From contig JAFZRS010000013.1 in assembly GCA_017619715.1 (NCBI GenBank), positions 1 to 47,573 on the forward strand: DNA of 47,573 nucleotides. Reading direction: 5' to 3'. The notes beneath the pieces were generated by a model. It saw only the letters and a program-made list of their open reading frames with translations. It had not been told where the DNA came from and did not search any database. Source of the DNA: Oscillospiraceae bacterium. Lineage in GTDB: Bacteria; Bacillota; Clostridia; Oscillospirales; Oscillospiraceae. The position numbers and the translations under genes were made by a program. Positions 1 through 6,619 of the stretch are shown here, piece after piece. Numbering within the stretch: the first letter of the stretch is position 1; the number at the start of each line of letters is the position of its first letter.

Positions 1-37
1 AAAAACAGGACACCCATTTGGGTGTCCTGTTTTTTTG
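1..37. terminator. Bidirectional intrinsic terminator
   Basis: A perfect 15-bp stem (bases 1-15 pair with 20-34) with an ATTT loop has an A-run on its left and a T-run on its right. It would terminate transcription in either direction, probably for a gene upstream of the window. Confidence 0.9.
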
Positions 38-66
38 CCAAGAGGGCAGAGGCTCGAACAGACCGG

Positions 67-141
67 TTCCGGCGATAGCCGGAATCTCAACCGTCCGGGG
101 GACGGTTGAGAAGGTCGTGTGCGTGTCGGCGGCGATAGCCG
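67..141 (+). other. Back-to-back hairpins with repeated GATA loops
   Basis: Three short dyads follow each other before the first gene. TTCCGGC-GATA-GCCGGAA lies at 67-84. A 12-bp stem with a GGG loop lies at 85-111. CGGC-GATA-GCCG lies at 130-141. The first and last share the core GGCGATAGCCG. No T-run follows, so these are not obvious terminators, and I recognise no RNA family. Confidence 0.4.
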
Positions 142-145
142 TAAC

Positions 146-174
146 TTGCAAGAACCGCGGTTATATGATATAAT
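146..174 (+). promoter_or_regulatory. Promoter of the small lipoprotein gene
   Basis: TTGCAA at 146-151 and an extended -10 (TGATATAAT, with TATAAT at 169-174) are separated by 17 bp. They lie about 40 bp before the lipoprotein start codon, a near-consensus sigma-A promoter. Confidence 0.7.
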
Positions 175-211
175 AGTAAATATGAATGATGGATCTGCAG
201 AGGTGTGCACC

Positions 212-586
212 ATGAAAAAGTTGATCGCGCTGGCATTTGCACTGCTTATATTGCTGACCGGCTGCGCCCGTCAGGCATATACTTTAGAGGACGGACGGTA
301 TATGCTCTCCTCCGCAGCCGAGGACGTGACGGCGCCGTTCCTTTTGCTGCATGAAGGAAAGTTTACCGTTGTGCAGGAGGCAGCTATATCTTATCAGCCG
401 TCCGGCAACCTTGTGAGAAACGGCAACGAGGCGATTCTGGCAACGAAATACGCGGGGGAGGACTACACGTGGGTGTTTCTTCTGACCGGCGACAACACGC
501 TGCGATTCGAGCCGGGCAAATCAAGCATACCGGCAGGCAGAACGGACTGGAGCGAGGATATGGTCTTCGTTCTGGCGGCGGATTAA
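212..586 (+). CDS. Small secreted lipoprotein of unknown function
   Basis: A 124-residue protein starts with Met-Lys-Lys, a hydrophobic stretch and a lipobox ending Leu-Leu-Thr-Gly-Cys, so Cys18 should be lipidated after signal peptidase II cleavage and the protein tethered to the outer face of the membrane. The rest (about 105 residues) has no motif I recognise and looks like a small beta-rich domain. An in-frame start at 119 is possible but would bury the signal peptide. The ATG at 212 has AGAGG eight bases upstream and its own promoter (146-174), so it is preferred. The gene appears monocistronic. Function is unknown; the lipoprotein call itself is secure. Confidence 0.8.
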   Translation: MKKLIALAFALLILLTGCARQAYTLEDGRYMLSSAAEDVTAPFLLLHEGKFTVVQEAAISYQPSGNLVRNGNEAILATKYAGEDYTWVFLLTGDNTLRFEPGKSSIPAGRTDWSEDMVFVLAAD

Positions 587-635
587 AGGGCGTATTCTAA
601 CTTGACAAGACCGCCTGAAAAAACAATTTCGCCCC

Positions 636-686
636 TTGACAAAGACGGCGGCGCTATATTATAATAGCCCCGCGGTGGCTATTATA
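636..686 (+). promoter_or_regulatory. Promoter with overlapping 10-bp inverted repeat, upstream of tRNA-Cys
   Basis: TTGACA at 636-641 and TATAAT at 660-665 are 18 bp apart. The -10 lies inside a perfect dyad, TATAATAGCC (660-669) and GGCTATTATA (677-686), around a CCGCGGT centre. A dyad over the -10 and start site is typical of a repressor operator, but in RNA it would also be a hairpin. The nearest downstream gene is tRNA-Cys. Confidence 0.6.
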
Positions 687-700
687 CATTTGATTCAATA

Positions 701-747
701 TATACCGTCTCGCTCCCGCTTCGCGAAACCGCGAGACATGGTATAAT
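701..747 (+). promoter_or_regulatory. Extended -10 promoter in a second dyad, just before tRNA-Cys
   Basis: TGGTATAAT (TATAAT at 742-747) forms an extended -10 about 33 bp before the tRNA 5' end. It overlaps an interrupted dyad: TATACC-GTCTCG at 701-712 pairs with CGAGAC-AT-GGTATA at 732-745. No good -35 is visible, as allowed for extended -10 promoters. Confidence 0.55.
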
Positions 748-779
748 ATCACCCGTACCTGCTGTGGAAAATCCCATAC

Positions 780-854
780 GGTGACATAGCCAAGTGGTAA
801 GGCAAGGGTCTGCAAAACCCTCATTCCCCAGTTCAAATCTGGGTGTCACCTCCA
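780..854 (+). tRNA. tRNA-Cys (anticodon GCA)
   Basis: The acceptor stem GGTGACA (780-786) pairs with TGTCACC (844-850). A U discriminator (851), an identity element of cysteine tRNAs, and an encoded CCA (852-854) follow. The anticodon loop CTGCAAA gives GCA, reading UGC and UGU. The T-arm contains the standard GTTCAAATC. The gene stands alone rather than in a tRNA array and lies 66 bp before the acyltransferase start codon, so it may be co-transcribed with it. Confidence 0.97.
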
Positions 855-919
855 AACGCCCCAAAGCACCGCCTTTGGGGCATTCTTTTATCCTATATCA
901 CGAAACGGGGGACAAGCCC

Positions 920-2182
920 ATGCTGGAACAGGTGGAACGCTTTGATATGAAACGCCCGCCCATGCGTCAGCATTTGCGCCTTTTGATGCGCCTGCTGGTG
1001 CTGCCGTCTCTCATCAGCCACAGGAACAAGCTGACGAAGGTTCGTATGGAGGGGATCAAGCCGCCGTATCTGCTGCTTTGCAACCACAATTCATTTATGG
1101 ATTTTACGGTGGCGGTCAAGGCAACGTGGCCGCACAGGACGAATTTTGTGGTGGCGATCGACGGCTTTTTGAAGCGGGAATGGCTGCTGCGTCTGATCGG
1201 CTGTATCTGCAAGCGGAAATTCACCCGCGATACGGTGCTGATCCGCCAGCTGCGCCGGGTGGTGGAAAACGGCGATATTGCCGCCATCTACCCGGAGGCG
1301 CGCTATTCCCTGTGCGGCACCACCGCCGTGCTGCCCGAGTCGCTGGGTAAGCTTGCCAAGCTCTTGAAGGTGCCGGTGGTGACGCTGATCTGCAACGGTC
1401 ACCACGTCAATTCACCATTCTGGAACCTGCCCGATCACCACGTTAAAGGCACCACCGCCACCATGACGTGTCTTTACACGGCGGAGGAGGTGGGAAATGC
1501 CTCCCACGAGGAGATCGCCGCCGCTATTGAGCGTGCGTTTCAATACGACGATTTCCGCTGGCAGAAGGAAAACGGGATCCGTATCACCTATCCCGACCGC
1601 GCCAAGGGACTGCACAAGGTGCTCTATCAATGTCCCCGTTGCGGCGTAGAATACCGCATGGCAAGCGCCGGTACAGAGCTGTGGTGCCAGTCGTGCGGCA
1701 AGCGCTGGGAGATGACGGAGCTGGGCGAGCTGTGCGCCCGGGAAGGGGAGACGGAGTTTTCCCATATCCCGGACTGGTACGAGTGGGAGCGGCAAAACGT
1801 CCGCCGCGAGGTGGCGGGCGGCACGTATCATTTCCGTTGCCGCGCGCGGGTCGACGCACTGCCTAACGCCCGAGGCTATATGGATCTGGGTGCGGCGGAG
1901 CTTATACATGATATGACCGGCTTTACCCTGCGCGGCAGCTATCGGGGGGAGGATTACGAGGTGGTGATTCCGGCGTCGGGACTTTATTCCTGCCATATTG
2001 AGTATGACTATCTGGGCAAGTACGGCGACTGCGTGGATCTGAACACCGCCGAGGATACGCTCTATACCTACCCGGAGGGACGGGATTTTTCCGTGACGAA
2101 GCTGGCGCTTGCCACGGAGGAACTGTATCAGCACTACTGGGCGCAGGAGAAGCTGCGCCGTGGGGAAGCAGCGGCAGAATAA
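920..2182 (+). CDS. Lysophospholipid/1-acylglycerol-3-phosphate acyltransferase family protein with zinc ribbon
   Basis: A 420-residue protein. The N-terminal half is a PlsC-type acyltransferase domain: the HX4D catalytic motif is His56-Asn-Ser-Phe-Met-Asp61, and a Tyr-Pro-Glu-Ala-Arg block near residue 125 matches the PEGxR glycerol-phosphate-binding motif with Ala for Gly. Such enzymes transfer an acyl chain from acyl-ACP, acyl-CoA or acyl-phosphate to lysophospholipid at the membrane. After the domain comes a CxxC...CxxC zinc ribbon (about residues 238-259), then a C-terminal domain I do not recognise. The zinc ribbon makes the protein much longer than the roughly 240 residues of a plain PlsC. 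The ATG at 920 is preferred because GGGGGA lies seven bases upstream; the longer reading would run through the tRNA. The exact acceptor is unknown. Confidence 0.85.
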   Translation: MLEQVERFDMKRPPMRQHLRLLMRLLVLPSLISHRNKLTKVRMEGIKPPYLLLCNHNSFMDFTVAVKATWPHRTNFVVAIDGFLKREWLLRLIGCICKRKFTRDTVLIRQLRRVVENGDIAAIYPEARYSLCGTTAVLPESLGKLAKLLKVPVVTLICNGHHVNSPFWNLPDHHVKGTTATMTCLYTAEEVGNASHEEIAAAIERAFQYDDFRWQKENGIRITYPDRAKGLHKVLYQCPRCGVEYRMASAGTELWCQSCGKRWEMTELGELCAREGETEFSHIPDWYEWERQNVRREVAGGTYHFRCRARVDALPNARGYMDLGAAELIHDMTGFTLRGSYRGEDYEVVIPASGLYSCHIEYDYLGKYGDCVDLNTAEDTLYTYPEGRDFSVTKLALATEELYQHYWAQEKLRRGEAAAE

Positions 2183-2190
2183 TAAGCACA

Positions 2191-2226
2191 CGGGACACTG
2201 TTCATACAGCGTCCCATCTTTTCTAT
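2191..2226 (+). terminator. Terminator after the acyltransferase gene
   Basis: GGGAC at 2192-2196 pairs with GTCCC at 2211-2215, and ACTGT with ACAG can extend the stem. A T-rich tract (ATCTTTTCT) follows. The convergent minus-strand gene begins its stop codon region here. Confidence 0.65.
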
Positions 2227-2603
2227 TATGAGGCATTTTGATCCGGCGGTTTTTGCAGCAGGGTAAGAATACCGGTCAGCAGGAGAAAAACGCCGAAAGG
2301 GCGGCGCAGCAGATCTGCGTCTATGTGTGTGGCAAGCCATGCGCCGGCGGCGGCGCAGATCATACCGGAAGGCACGGCGGAACGGATCAGCTTTCGATCC
2401 AAGAGTCCGTTTTTGCGGTGGGAGAGCAGACCCAGCGCGGCGGTGGGCAGGAAATAGAGCAGATTGATCCCTTGCGCGGCGGTCTGGTCCACTCCGAGAA
2501 AGAGCGTCATGATGATGAGCAGCAGCGTGCCGCCGCCCACACCCCAGGCGGAGAGGACCCCTGTGGCAAAGCCTGCCAGCAGAGGGAGAAGAAAGGTTTT
2601 CAT
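2226..2603 (-). CDS. TSUP-family (TauE/SafE-like) membrane permease, half protein 2
   Basis: A 125-residue, very hydrophobic protein with about four membrane segments. Its N-terminus (Gly-Phe-Ala-Thr-Gly-Val-Leu-Ser-Ala-Trp-Gly-Val-Gly-Gly-Gly) is the repeated glycine-rich signature of the TauE/SafE/TSUP family, which exports sulfite or organosulfonates and similar anions. Classical members are about 250 residues with two such repeats; here each repeat is a separate gene. Its ATG overlaps the stop codon of the upstream half (ATGA), so the two are translationally coupled and probably assemble as a heterodimer. The substrate cannot be inferred. Confidence 0.8.
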   Translation of the reverse strand: MKTFLLPLLAGFATGVLSAWGVGGGTLLLIIMTLFLGVDQTAAQGINLLYFLPTAALGLLSHRKNGLLDRKLIRSAVPSGMICAAAGAWLATHIDADLLRRPFGVFLLLTGILTLLQKPPDQNAS

Positions 2604-2953
2604 ATAAGATACCGCACGCCGCCGTACAGGAGAAATGCCGCAAAAATCCGCCGCAGCCACACCACCGGCACTTTATTAAATAACTTGCCGCCCAACGCGC
2701 CGCCCGCCAGACCGCCGATGAGATAGGGGAGCGCGGCATAGAGGTCGATCCCCGCCTTCCACCAGTAGATAGCCGCTGACAGCGCGGATAGCGGCAGGAT
2801 CACCGCCACGCAGTTGGCAAAGGCGCGCCGCTCCTCCACGCCGCACCGGCGCGTCAAAAGCGGCAGCAGCACCATGCCGCCACCGCCGCCGAAGAAGCCG
2901 TTTATAAGTCCTGCGGCGCCGCCGGAGAGCGCGATTTTCACTCGTTTGCCCAT
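2600..2953 (-). CDS. TSUP-family (TauE/SafE-like) membrane permease, half protein 1
   Basis: A 117-residue membrane protein and the first gene of the two-gene unit. It carries the Gly-Leu-Ile-Asn-Gly-Phe-Phe-Gly-Gly-Gly-Gly-Gly-Met motif of the first TSUP repeat, followed by three or four further hydrophobic segments. The start at 2953 has GGAGGTGTGAC immediately upstream; an in-frame codon at 3001 lacks a ribosome site. Together with the coupled gene at 2226-2603 it reconstitutes the length of one standard TauE/SafE protein. Split TSUP pairs are not rare in Clostridia, so this is probably a functional arrangement rather than a frameshift; the ATGA overlap supports that. Confidence 0.82.
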   Translation of the reverse strand: MGKRVKIALSGGAAGLINGFFGGGGGMVLLPLLTRRCGVEERRAFANCVAVILPLSALSAAIYWWKAGIDLYAALPYLIGGLAGGALGGKLFNKVPVVWLRRIFAAFLLYGGVRYLI

Positions 2954-3024
2954 GTCACACCTCCGAGTATGTAGGGAGGCGGGAGCGAGTTCCCGCCTCA
3001 CGGAGCTGCTTTTGCCGCGCCGAT

Positions 3025-3219
3025 TCAGGCGTGCTTTTCAAAGCTCTGGCAATCGGTGCATTGATCCATGGAGGGGTTGGTTTCGTGAGTACCCACCTGG
3101 ATCGCGTGCAGACCGCAGCGGTTGATATCCTTGCAGTGATGGGCGCAGCTTGTCACAGTGCAGCTGATGGAATCATTGGGTGTGCAGGGACATCCGTCGT
3201 TGGTATAGGTGTTGTTCAT
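3025..3219 (-). CDS. DUF1540 domain-containing cysteine-rich small protein
   Basis: A 64-residue protein rich in cysteine and histidine (Cys-Thr-Val-Thr-Ser-Cys-Ala-His-His-Cys and a C-terminal Cys-Thr-Asp-Cys), the pattern of DUF1540. DUF1540 proteins are small, probably metal-binding proteins widespread in anaerobic Firmicutes; their biochemical role is not established. AGGAGG lies nine bases upstream of the ATG at 3219. The gene lies between the TSUP pair and mgtE on the same strand, and the mgtE terminator separates it from mgtE. It is complete and shows no sign of decay. Confidence 0.85.
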   Translation of the reverse strand: MNNTYTNDGCPCTPNDSISCTVTSCAHHCKDINRCGLHAIQVGTHETNPSMDQCTDCQSFEKHA

Positions 3220-3237
3220 GGCGGTGTTTCCTCCTGA

Positions 3238-3275
3238 TAAAAAATAAAGTCAGGCACAATGCCTGACTTTATTTT
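3238..3275 (-). terminator. Terminator between mgtE and the DUF1540 gene
   Basis: A long perfect stem (AAAATAAAGTCAGGCA paired with TGCCTGACTTTATTTT, loop CAA) spans 3240-3274. It is A/T-flanked on both sides and would act as the mgtE terminator on the minus strand. Confidence 0.9.
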
Positions 3276-3319
3276 GTCCGCAGACGCGGCAATTATGCTA
3301 TGAGAAGCGGCGCATGGGA

Positions 3320-4702
3320 TCAAATTCCCAGCAGATGAATGGCAAATTGAAAATAAATCAGCAGCGAAAGCGCGTCCACGATGGTGGTAATAAAGGGCGA
3401 TGCCATCACCGCCGGGTCCAGCCCGATCTTTTTCGCCAGCAGCGGCAGTGTACAGCCTACAAACTTGGCGACCGCCACGGCGCACACCAGCGTCATACAC
3501 ACCACGCCGGCAATGAGGGGCGATAGGCTTATATTGCCCAACAGCATTCGATCCACCAGCATCATTTTCGCAAAATTGGCGGCGGCAAGCACCACACCGC
3601 ACAAAACGGCTACCCGGATTTCCTTCCAGATCACCGCCAGCAGATCGGTAAAATCCACCTCGTCCAGGCTTAAAGCCCGGATCACGGTAACACTTGCCTG
3701 CGAGCCGCAGTTCCCGCCGGTATCCATCAGCATGGGGATATAGGCGGTCAGCACCGGCACCACCGCCAGCGAGTTTTCAAAGCTGGTGATGATGAGCCCC
3801 GTGAAGGTGGCGGACACCATCAGCAGTAAAAGCCACGGAATACGCGCCTTGAATGTCTCAAAGGCGGAGGTTTTCAGATACGGCTTGTCGGTGGGGGTGA
3901 TGGCTGCCATCTTTTCGATATCCTCGGTGGCCTCCTCTTCCATAACGTCCATGGCGTCGTCCACGGTGACGATACCCAGCAGCCGGTTCTCCTGATCTAC
4001 CACGGGCATGGCAAGAAAGTCGTACTTGCTCATTGCCTGTGCCACGTCCTCTTTATCGGTCATGGTGGTCACGGACACCACGTTGGTGTCCATCAGATCG
4101 CCGATCAGATCCTCCGTCTCGGCCAACAGCAGATCCCGCACGGTCAGCACGCCCACCAGACGGCGGGTAGCGTCGGTGACGTACAGAATGTTAATGGTCT
4201 CCATGTCGCTGCCGATGCGTCGGATACGCTTGAAAGCGTCCTCCACTGTCATATCCGCCTTGAGCGACAGATACTCCACGTTCATGATGGAGCCGGCGGA
4301 ATCCTCCGGGTATTTGAGCATCTCGTTGATGGATTTACGCATATCCGGCGCGGCTTTATCGAGGATACGGATCACCACGGAGGCGGGCATTTCCTCTACG
4401 ATATCCACCGCGTCGTCCAAATAGAGCTCATCCAGCACTTCCCGCAGCTCCGTGTTGGAAAAGCCGTTGATGAGCATCTCCTGACTGTCGCTCTCCAACT
4501 CCACGAATACCTCGGCGGCAAGCTCCTTGGGGAGCAACCGGTACAATAGCGGCATCGTCTCCTCGCCGCACTCCTCCAACAGCGCGGCGATGTCGGCAGG
4601 CTCCATGGGCAAGAACAGATCACGCAGCGCCGCGTACTGTTTGGTTTGTATGAGTTGCTCGATTTTTTCCAGATAGGTTTCTGTTTCAAACACGTGATCC
4701 AC
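3320..4702 (-). CDS. mgtE: Magnesium transporter MgtE
   Basis: A 460-residue protein with the full MgtE architecture. The N-terminal helical superhelical domain spans about residues 1-130. Two CBS domains follow (about 140-200 and 203-255), which sense intracellular Mg2+. Five membrane helices (about 285-460) form the Mg2+ channel. The loop Met-Asp-Thr-Gly-Gly-Asn-Cys-Gly-Ser-Gln matches the conserved MgtE pore segment. It imports Mg2+ at the cytoplasmic membrane and closes when Mg2+ is high. The start codon is GTG at 4702, with AGGAAGGGAGA directly upstream. Expression should be controlled by the M-box leader at 4806-4962 and the terminator at 4732-4776, so both synthesis and gating respond to Mg2+. 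Identification is secure. Confidence 0.97.
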   Translation of the reverse strand: MDHVFETETYLEKIEQLIQTKQYAALRDLFLPMEPADIAALLEECGEETMPLLYRLLPKELAAEVFVELESDSQEMLINGFSNTELREVLDELYLDDAVDIVEEMPASVVIRILDKAAPDMRKSINEMLKYPEDSAGSIMNVEYLSLKADMTVEDAFKRIRRIGSDMETINILYVTDATRRLVGVLTVRDLLLAETEDLIGDLMDTNVVSVTTMTDKEDVAQAMSKYDFLAMPVVDQENRLLGIVTVDDAMDVMEEEATEDIEKMAAITPTDKPYLKTSAFETFKARIPWLLLLMVSATFTGLIITSFENSLAVVPVLTAYIPMLMDTGGNCGSQASVTVIRALSLDEVDFTDLLAVIWKEIRVAVLCGVVLAAANFAKMMLVDRMLLGNISLSPLIAGVVCMTLVCAVAVAKFVGCTLPLLAKKIGLDPAVMASPFITTIVDALSLLIYFQFAIHLLGI

Positions 4703-4731
4703 TCTCCCTTCCTGCGCGTGATGCAGGGCGC

Positions 4732-4776
4732 AAAAAAGCCCCCGGCGTCCGGAAAACGGCGCCGCGGGATTTTTCC
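4732..4776 (-). terminator. Regulatory terminator of the mgtE leader
   Basis: On the minus strand a GC-rich stem (CCCGCGGCGCCG with CGG-ACGCC-GGGGG, loop GTTTTC) is followed by a run of six T. It lies between the M-box and the mgtE ribosome site, as expected for the expression platform of a transcription-terminating Mg2+ riboswitch. Confidence 0.8.
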
Positions 4777-4805
4777 GCCCCGACCGCGTAAGACGCGGTG
4801 AGCAC

Positions 4806-4962
4806 CGTTACAAGCTTTAGCATCGCCGGGCAATGAAACTGCGTTAGATGATACCTTGGTTTCGATATCGCCTGTTCAAACCCTCTCATGGTGTCTCCAC
4901 CACTTTGCGGCAGCAGTCCGTATCCCTGCGGTAGCCTTACCTACCGGATATGAAATTACGGT
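4806..4962 (-). ncRNA. M-box (ykoK) magnesium riboswitch
   Basis: Read on the minus strand, the leader contains the M-box hallmarks in order: TAGGTAAGGCTACC, then ATACGGACTGCTGCC (plus-strand 4909-4946 for both), and near its end ATGCTAAAGC (4814-4824). Flanking ACCGTAA and TAACGGT can close the basal stem. M-box RNAs bind several Mg2+ ions and, when occupied, favour a downstream terminator. Here that terminator (4732-4776) and mgtE itself follow. The start of mgtE about 100 bp further on and the gene identity both support the call. Confidence 0.9.
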
Positions 4963-4967
4963 ATCAC

Positions 4968-4994
4968 TTTATAACAAAATGCACCGTCTGTCAA
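4968..4994 (-). promoter_or_regulatory. Probable promoter of the M-box/mgtE transcript
   Basis: On the minus strand TTGACA (plus-strand 4989-4994) is followed 15 bp later by TATAAA (plus-strand 4968-4973). The spacing is short, but it lies immediately upstream of the M-box, where the mgtE promoter is expected. Confidence 0.5.
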
Positions 4995-5051
4995 GCCTCG
5001 GAAAGGCATGTGCGCGCAAAAATGATCCCTGTGCATTTAACTGATTATTGC

Positions 5052-5081
5052 TTGACACGCCCACGAACCAACTGCTATTAT
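5052..5081 (+). promoter_or_regulatory. Promoter of the MBOAT operon
   Basis: TTGACA at 5052-5057 and TATTAT at 5076-5081 are separated by 18 bp. They lie 55 bp before the MBOAT start codon and diverge from the mgtE promoter. Confidence 0.7.
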
Positions 5082-5136
5082 TACACTCGTCAGAGAGGGT
5101 CGAAATAACGGCAATGCAGTATATGTGGAGGATTGT

Positions 5137-6594
5137 ATGAATTTTTCCAGCAGCACATTTATTTATATTTTTTTACCGTTGTTTTTATTGTTATACCCGG
5201 TTGCCGACCGGCTCGGTAAAAAGAACGCCAGACTGCAAAGAATGAGAATACCGGAGATCGTAACGGTCCTTTTCAGCTTGGGTTTTTACGCGTGGGCTTG
5301 CTTTGATAATGTTTTCTTCCTGCTTATTATCATCGTTGCCACCTACGCAGCCGGACAACTGATACGCCGGTGGCAGGACGCACGCGCCGGAGAGCCGTCT
5401 GCCGCGCCGGAAGACAGGCTGCGTGCCGTTACACCGGGCGCTTTTCTGTGCGGCTTGATGACGGTATTTCTGTTAGCGGTTTTGTATCACTACAAATATG
5501 CGGGCACGTGGAAAATGAACGTATGGGACATTCATGTCATACCGGTTATAACGCCTTTGGGACTGTCCTTTTTAGTATTTTCTGTCATTTCCTATTTGGT
5601 GGATGTATATAGAGGCTGTCATGCCGGCGACTTTTTGGACGTTGCGGTATATATCAGTTTTTTTCCCAAGATCATCTCCGGACCGATCGTAACATGGAAA
5701 CAGTGGCAGGGGATCGGCGAGACTTGCCAGATGTCCGTTGACAACGCCTGCGCGGGCGTTGAGAGGATCGTAGTGGGATTGGCAAAAAAAGTCATACTGG
5801 CGGATTATTTCGGTTCGGTGATCCATGCCACCAATTATGACTGGCAATCTGCGTGGCTGATCAGCATTTTGTATACCTTTCAGATCTATTTTGATTTTTC
5901 AGGTTATTCCGATATTGCGATCGGGATCGCCCGGTATGTCGGCTTGCGCTTTGAGGAAAATTTCAACTTCCCGTACAGTTCCGTGTCGATAACGGAATTT
6001 TGGAAAAGGTGGCACATTTCTTTGGGCGCATGGCTGAGGGAATATGTGTATATACCGCTGGGCGGCAACCGAAAAGGCAAGAGAAGAACTTTGATCAACC
6101 TGTTTATCGTGATGCTCGTTTCGGGCGTATGGCACGGCGCCGGTTTGGGATATTTGGCATGGGGCGCCATGCACGGCGCATGTATGGTCATAGAGCGGAT
6201 CGTGCGTGATAAAAAGTGGTATAAAAAGATACCGTCCTGCGTGAAATGGTTGGTCACGATGTTTATCGTTATGGTCGGCTGGCAGTTCTTCCGGGCGAAT
6301 TCGCTCTCCGATGCAATTACCCATGTGGGAAGGATGTTTAACATAGGCACGTCCGCAGAGCTGACATTTACATGGCAGTATTACGTGACCCCGAAGCTGA
6401 TTGCAATGCTTGTGATTGCTTTTGTCGGGTCTACGGTCTTCCGGTGGATACAGGATCTGATACAAAGGAAAGAACATCAACGGAGCAAGTCATTTCAAGT
6501 CATACAGATGGTATTGTCACTGTGCCTTTTTGCAGTAACTTTGATCTGCATAACGAATACGACTTACAGTCCGTTTATTTATTTCCAGTATTAG
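5137..6594 (+). CDS. MBOAT family O-acyltransferase (AlgI/DltB-like)
   Basis: A 485-residue integral membrane protein with about ten or more hydrophobic segments. It carries the MBOAT signatures Trp-Lys-Arg-Trp-His-Ile-Ser-Leu-Gly-Ala-Trp-Leu-Arg, then Tyr-Ile-Pro-Leu-Gly-Gly-Asn-Arg, then Gly-Val-Trp-His-Gly-Ala with the presumed catalytic His. AlgI-type MBOATs move acetyl groups across the membrane to modify extracellular polysaccharides. The partner gene 25 bp downstream encodes an AlgX/AlgJ-like protein, which fits an AlgI-AlgJ type acetyl relay. The ATG at 5137 has GGAGG five bases upstream and is preferred over an in-frame GTG at 5125 that lies inside that ribosome site. The polysaccharide acceptor is unknown; no glycan synthase gene is nearby. 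Confidence 0.9.
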   Translation: MNFSSSTFIYIFLPLFLLLYPVADRLGKKNARLQRMRIPEIVTVLFSLGFYAWACFDNVFFLLIIIVATYAAGQLIRRWQDARAGEPSAAPEDRLRAVTPGAFLCGLMTVFLLAVLYHYKYAGTWKMNVWDIHVIPVITPLGLSFLVFSVISYLVDVYRGCHAGDFLDVAVYISFFPKIISGPIVTWKQWQGIGETCQMSVDNACAGVERIVVGLAKKVILADYFGSVIHATNYDWQSAWLISILYTFQIYFDFSGYSDIAIGIARYVGLRFEENFNFPYSSVSITEFWKRWHISLGAWLREYVYIPLGGNRKGKRRTLINLFIVMLVSGVWHGAGLGYLAWGAMHGACMVIERIVRDKKWYKKIPSCVKWLVTMFIVMVGWQFFRANSLSDAITHVGRMFNIGTSAELTFTWQYYVTPKLIAMLVIAFVGSTVFRWIQDLIQRKEHQRSKSFQVIQMVLSLCLFAVTLICITNTTYSPFIYFQY

Positions 6595-6619
6595 AGTATT
6601 AGGATGGGAGAGGCGACAT

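Noticed and set aside
780..854. tRNA-Cys as the attachment site of the prophage
   Set aside because: The tRNA lies over 20 kb from the element, with intact housekeeping genes in between.
2226..2953. Frameshifted single TauE/SafE gene
   Set aside because: The second half has its own start codon in ATGA overlap and both halves are full-length repeats, so a two-gene arrangement is more likely.
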